8,543 bases of DNA from positions 1-8,543 of the forward strand of contig JBBDWN010000017.1 in assembly GCA_040902855.1 (NCBI GenBank). The letters are read 5' to 3'. The position numbers and the translations under genes were made by a program. The DNA is from DATHWB01 sp040902855 (GTDB taxonomy: Bacteria; Actinomycetota; Acidimicrobiia; Spongiisociales; ZC4RG35). The notes beneath the pieces are model-generated. The model was not told the DNA's origin and did not search any database. It saw only the letters and a program-made list of their open reading frames with translations. This document shows, piece by piece, positions 5,221-8,543 of the stretch (positions are counted from its first letter, which is position 1; each line of letters starts with the position of its first letter).

Positions 5221-6584
5221 CCCAGGTGGTGGAAAAGCCCGCACGACCCGTACCACCTGCGCGGGCGGTCAAACTGGTCCCTGGTCTCGTCGCCGGTCTC
5301 GTGCTGCTCTCCGTCGGAGGGCTCACGGCGCAAGCGGCATCAGGAGTCCTCTGGGGTCTGATCGGCGCTGCAGGCGTCATCGCATCCTTCCGATTCACTC
5401 GCCAGCCACTCACCACCGCCCAGTCCGTGGTGATCGGCGCCTCCGTTCTGGTGTCGTGCATTCTCACGTCGACGATCATCTCCGATGTTCCCGACCGCGT
5501 CGGAGTCGTGCTCACCCTCCTGGTCGGCGGCGCTTGGGCCGTCACCGGCGCGGCAGCAGCCTGGGTGCTATCGGCTCGCGGCGCTCGAGCGACCACAGCC
5601 CTCAACGCCGCGATCGGCTGGATCGGGGCGGGCGCCATCTCCCTCGCCGCCGCCAACACTTTCGGTTTCCTCAATCCGCTTTCCGAACTCCGACGCGATG
5701 AAGAGGTGGTGTTGAGTGCCGGACTGTTCGCGTTCATCGGATTCACTGTCGGAGTCATCGGGCTCGCCTCCACACTGGGTGCCGCCTCCAGACTTCCCAT
5801 GCTCACGGCCGGCGCGATCGTCGTCTACATCACTCTGTTCGCCGCCGCCGAAGTGGGATTCAGCCTCTTCGCACTGATACGCGACTTCGGCAACATGGCC
5901 AATGTGCCGAACTTCTGGCCGCCCGACTTCGGATGGGCGATCGGCGCAGGAGACTGGTGGTGGCCGCCATCATGGGAGTTCGGGGCGCCGACCCGAGCCA
6001 ACCCGCTGCTCGAGACGTTCCGCATCTCCATCATCGCCAGCATCGTCGGGTGTGGGGTCGCCCTGCCGGTGGCGTTCATGGCCTCGACGGTCACCTCCCC
6101 GAACAACACCGTGTACCTGATCGACAAAGGCATCATGAGCCTCATCCGCACCGTCCCTGACCTGTTCTGGGCGCTGATCTTTGTTGCGGCGCTCAGTGTC
6201 GGACCGCTCCCCGGTGCCCTCGCCCTGATCTTCTTCTCGCTCGGGATCATGGGCAAGCTCCTGTCTGAGACGGTCGACGCGGTGGATCCCGGGCCCCTCG
6301 AAGCGGCCAGGGCAACCGGCGCCCCCCACTTCGTGGCGGTGCGCTCCGCCGTCCTCCCCCAGGTCCTCCCCAACTACGTCGCATACGCCCTGTACATCTT
6401 CGAGATCAACATCCGGGCATCCGTGGTCATCGGTCTCGCCGGCGCAGGCGGTATCGGACGCGTACTCGAAGCGCAACGAACGTTCTTCCGCTTCGACCGG
6501 GTGCTGGCCATCGTCATCCTCATCTTCATCCTCGTGTTCGTGATCGAACAGATCAGCGTCGCGCTCCGGCGGAGACTCGTATGA
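5217..6584 (+). CDS. phnE: PhnE permease 1 with a six-helix N-terminal extension
   Basis: This is one of two membrane subunits of the PhnDCE importer. At 455 aa it is much longer than the roughly 250-300 aa usual for PhnE. The normal permease occupies about residues 195-455: a first helix (195-222), a Trp-rich outer loop (223-262, including GDWWWPPSW), then ETFRISIIAS and further helices. The cytoplasmic EAA coupling loop (LEAARATGAPHFVAVRSAVL, 361-380, then PQVLPN) docks on PhnC and is followed by FEINIRAS (395-402) and GAGGIG (409-414). Residues 19-185 add about six hydrophobic segments (near 19-37, 42-58, 67-88, 95-118, 127-145, 165-185) that I cannot assign to a family. The GTG start overlaps the phnC stop by 4 bp and has GGAAGG (5202-5207) nine bases upstream. 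There is no internal stop or frame change between extension and permease, so the fusion looks real. Confidence 0.9.
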   Translation: MTQVVEKPARPVPPARAVKLVPGLVAGLVLLSVGGLTAQAASGVLWGLIGAAGVIASFRFTRQPLTTAQSVVIGASVLVSCILTSTIISDVPDRVGVVLTLLVGGAWAVTGAAAAWVLSARGARATTALNAAIGWIGAGAISLAAANTFGFLNPLSELRRDEEVVLSAGLFAFIGFTVGVIGLASTLGAASRLPMLTAGAIVVYITLFAAAEVGFSLFALIRDFGNMANVPNFWPPDFGWAIGAGDWWWPPSWEFGAPTRANPLLETFRISIIASIVGCGVALPVAFMASTVTSPNNTVYLIDKGIMSLIRTVPDLFWALIFVAALSVGPLPGALALIFFSLGIMGKLLSETVDAVDPGPLEAARATGAPHFVAVRSAVLPQVLPNYVAYALYIFEINIRASVVIGLAGAGGIGRVLEAQRTFFRFDRVLAIVILIFILVFVIEQISVALRRRLV

Positions 6585-7549
6585 CGAGCGCAGTCACGAA
6601 CCCGGAGCGGCAGGTCCCGCAACGGCCCAAGCGACCACTCGGCCCGCGACTCTTCCGGTGGGCGGTCGTGGTGGTCGTGGTCGTGCCCGCCATTTGGTCC
6701 GCGCTCGGGATGGACGTCTCCCTCCAGAGACTTGCCGAGGCTCCCGGCGACATCTGGGTCATCGTCCGCCAGCTCTTCCCACCCGACCTGAGTCCCGACG
6801 CGCTGCAGCGTGCCGTCCCCAAGATGTTGGAGTCGCTCTACATCGCGTGGATCGGCACACTGATCGGGGCGTTCTTCTCGTTCCCGCTCGCCTTCCTCGC
6901 GGCCAAAAACGTCACCCCGGCGTGGATTTCGAACAGCGTTCGCCAGGTTCTCAACGCCATCCGAGCCGTCCCCGAACTGCTGGTCGCCATGGTCCTCATC
7001 CCGGTCACAGGGCTCGGTCCCTGGACCGGCACACTCGCCATCGGCATCCATTCGATCGGCACGCTCGGCAAGCTCTCATCCGAAGTGATCGAAGGCATCG
7101 ACCCCGGCCCGGTGCAAGCGGTGGCGTCGGCCGGAGGAAGCTGGATGCAACGCATGCGCTTCGCCATCGTTCCGCAGGTCATGCCGAACATCGTCGCCTA
7201 CTGGCTGTACCGATTCGAAGTCAACATCCGTGCCTCGGCGGTCCTCGGGATCGTCGGCGCCGGCGGGATCGGCGCTGAACTCGTCTCGCAGTTGCGCTTC
7301 CGCGACTTCGCCCGCGCCGGCACGGTTCTTTTCATCACTGTGGTCGTCGTGTTGCTCGTGGACATGACCTCCGGTCGACTTCGTCGTCGCATCATCAGCG
7401 GCCACACCGAACCCGGACCCATCGCAGCCTTCCGACGGATGAAACCCCTCATGCGGGTCCTGGCGGTTCTCGGTCTGGTGGCGGCGGCGGCCCTCCTCGT
7501 CTTCGTGCTCTATCAGCTCGAGATCGCCCTCACCGACCCTCTCGCATGA
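6581..7549 (+). CDS. phnE: PhnE permease 2 with an extra C-terminal helix
   Basis: This is the second membrane subunit of the importer (322 aa), a diverged paralogue of the preceding PhnE. Features are an N-terminal helix (27-43), a periplasmic segment with the FPPDLSPD stretch (66-73), ESLYIAWIGTLIGAFFSFPL (84-103), the EAA loop (178-203, ending VPQVMPN), FEVNIRAS (212-219) and GAGGIG (226-231). A normal PhnE would end shortly after DMTSGRLRRR (261-270). Here about 50 more residues follow, with an additional hydrophobic helix at about 291-311. ATG 6581 overlaps the phnE1 stop as ATGA, with GGAG (6571-6574) six bases before it. Two different PhnE subunits imply a heterodimeric channel; a homodimer of either is not excluded. 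Confidence 0.92.
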   Translation: MTSAVTNPERQVPQRPKRPLGPRLFRWAVVVVVVVPAIWSALGMDVSLQRLAEAPGDIWVIVRQLFPPDLSPDALQRAVPKMLESLYIAWIGTLIGAFFSFPLAFLAAKNVTPAWISNSVRQVLNAIRAVPELLVAMVLIPVTGLGPWTGTLAIGIHSIGTLGKLSSEVIEGIDPGPVQAVASAGGSWMQRMRFAIVPQVMPNIVAYWLYRFEVNIRASAVLGIVGAGGIGAELVSQLRFRDFARAGTVLFITVVVVLLVDMTSGRLRRRIISGHTEPGPIAAFRRMKPLMRVLAVLGLVAAAALLVFVLYQLEIALTDPLA

Positions 7550-8543
7550 GCGGAGAGCTCCGGCGGGTGCTCCGCGAGGAGCGGGAACAGCGGGAGCACC
7601 GCGACCTCGCACCGCTCGCCACCAAGGCAACAGAGACTCGCGGTCGAGCAGTCGACGAACCCCATGACGAATACCGCACGGTGTTCGAACGCGACCGGGA
7701 CCGGATCATCCACTCGAAGGCGTTCCGACGTCTCAAGCACAAGACCCAGGTCTTCCTGAACCCGGAAGGTGACCATTACGTCACCCGGCTCACCCACACC
7801 GTCCACGTCACCCAAGTCGGCCGAGCAATGGCTGTCGCTCTTGGGCTGAACGAGCCTCTCACCGAGGCGATCTGCCTGGCCCACGACGTCGGCCATTCGC
7901 CGTTCGGCCACACCGGCGAAGACGCTCTCACGCCGTATGTCGAAGGTGATTGGCTCCACTCGGCCCAGGGGGTTCGGGTCCTGTCGGTGCTGGAACCGCT
8001 CAACCTCACCTGGGAGGTGCTGGACGGTGTCCGTGCCCACTCGTGGAAGATCGACCCGCCACCCTCCACGCCGGAAGGCGAACTTTGCCGGTTCGCCGAC
8101 CGCATCGCCTATCTCACCCATGATGTCGCCGACGCGCTACGGGCCGGTGTGATCTCGTTCGTCCAACTCCCAGAGCGGGCCATCGAACGTTTCGGCGACT
8201 CGTCCCGCCAGTGGATCGGTGCGATGGTCAATGCCGTGATCGAAACCTCGGCCGACGAAGGTCGAGTGATGATGGACGAACCGACGCTGGACGTGATGAA
8301 CGAACTCCGGGAGTTCATGTTCCGCAACGTCTATCTCAGCGGAGAAGCCGAAGAACAGAAGCATCGGGCGATCACCGTCATCCGCAACCTCACGGATCAT
8401 TACGCAGCCCACCCCGACGAGATCCCCGACTCGTACAAGGTCGACGACACCGACGACCTCACCCGGGCCATCGACTACGTGTCCGGCATGACCGACCGCT
8501 TCGCCCTCAGCATCCACGACGAGTTGTTTCGGCCGCGGCTGTT
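7546..8543 (+). CDS. dgt: dGTPase-like dNTP triphosphohydrolase, 3' end beyond the window
   Basis: The frame is open from ATG 7546 to the window end (332 complete codons, no stop), so the gene is partial only because the window stops. These HD-domain enzymes cleave dNTPs to deoxynucleoside and tripolyphosphate in the cytoplasm. The N-terminal family block KAFRRLKHKTQVF is at residues 58-70. The metal ligands are H84 (RLTHTVHV), H113-D114 (CLAHDVGHSPFGH) and D185 (FADRIAYLTHD). The motif usually written HNxQ reads HSAQ at 138-141. The start overlaps the phnE2 stop as ATGA, with no Shine-Dalgarno before it, so translation probably depends on coupling. GTG 7567 (V8), which has GGAGAG upstream, is an alternative. 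The gene is about 70% complete if family length is typical. The preferred dNTP is not readable from sequence. Confidence 0.92.
   Translation, partial: MSGELRRVLREEREQREHRDLAPLATKATETRGRAVDEPHDEYRTVFERDRDRIIHSKAFRRLKHKTQVFLNPEGDHYVTRLTHTVHVTQVGRAMAVALGLNEPLTEAICLAHDVGHSPFGHTGEDALTPYVEGDWLHSAQGVRVLSVLEPLNLTWEVLDGVRAHSWKIDPPPSTPEGELCRFADRIAYLTHDVADALRAGVISFVQLPERAIERFGDSSRQWIGAMVNAVIETSADEGRVMMDEPTLDVMNELREFMFRNVYLSGEAEEQKHRAITVIRNLTDHYAAHPDEIPDSYKVDDTDDLTRAIDYVSGMTDRFALSIHDELFRPRL

Noticed and set aside
4291..5256. Minus-strand open frame opposite phnC
   Set aside because: No recognisable motif; phnC on the + strand has every ABC ATPase motif.
1..8543. Mobile element, CRISPR array, tRNA or rRNA
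   Set aside because: No transposase-like product, terminal repeats, regularly spaced repeats or RNA-gene structures were seen on either strand.

Overview
The window is GC-rich and compactly organised. Every gene I can support lies on the + strand. GTG starts, 4-bp ATGA/GTGA overlaps, TANNNT-type -10 boxes and a probable leaderless gene point to an actinobacterium. The binding lipoprotein has a Thr-rich linker with repeated ETTTTEAPE units, which I associate with class Acidimicrobiia. That class assignment is an inference from style; there is no marker gene here.

Layout. Positions 1-114 are a non-coding leader with two short inverted repeats, one of them over a strong Shine-Dalgarno sequence. 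Positions 115-2546 hold a two-gene ABC-2 type transporter: an ATPase, then a 12-helix permease that looks like two permease units fused in tandem. The substrate cannot be read from the sequence. At 2564-3106 is a small HAD-fold phosphatase of the 5'(3')-deoxyribonucleotidase-like type, probably on a leaderless mRNA from a promoter inside the end of the permease gene. Positions 3107-3233 carry a promoter, a possible PhoP half-site and a possible leader ORF. Then comes a phnD-phnC-phnE-phnE uptake operon (3234-7549) for phosphonate, phosphite or phosphate. It is followed, again with a 4-bp overlap, by a dNTP triphosphohydrolase gene (dgt, from 7546) that runs off the window end.

How the parts fit. 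PhnD is a lipid-anchored binding protein, PhnC the ATPase, and the two PhnE proteins the membrane channel. A perfect 16-bp inverted repeat between phnD and phnC is well placed to give more binding protein than transporter core. phnC, phnE1, phnE2 and dgt overlap by 4 bp at each junction and are probably translationally coupled. No C-P lyase gene is present in the window, so the ligand is open; related PhnDCE systems are known to carry phosphonate, phosphite or phosphate.

The most unusual points are: the extra domains of the transporter (about six added helices at the N-terminus of PhnE1, one added helix at the C-terminus of PhnE2, and a Cys-flanked insertion in PhnD); the fused ABC-2 permease; the CTCGTACCCT decamer shared by two predicted promoters; the leader ORF whose stop overlaps the phnD start; and the placement of the transporter between two nucleotide-hydrolysing enzymes. 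No RNA gene, CRISPR array or mobile element was seen.
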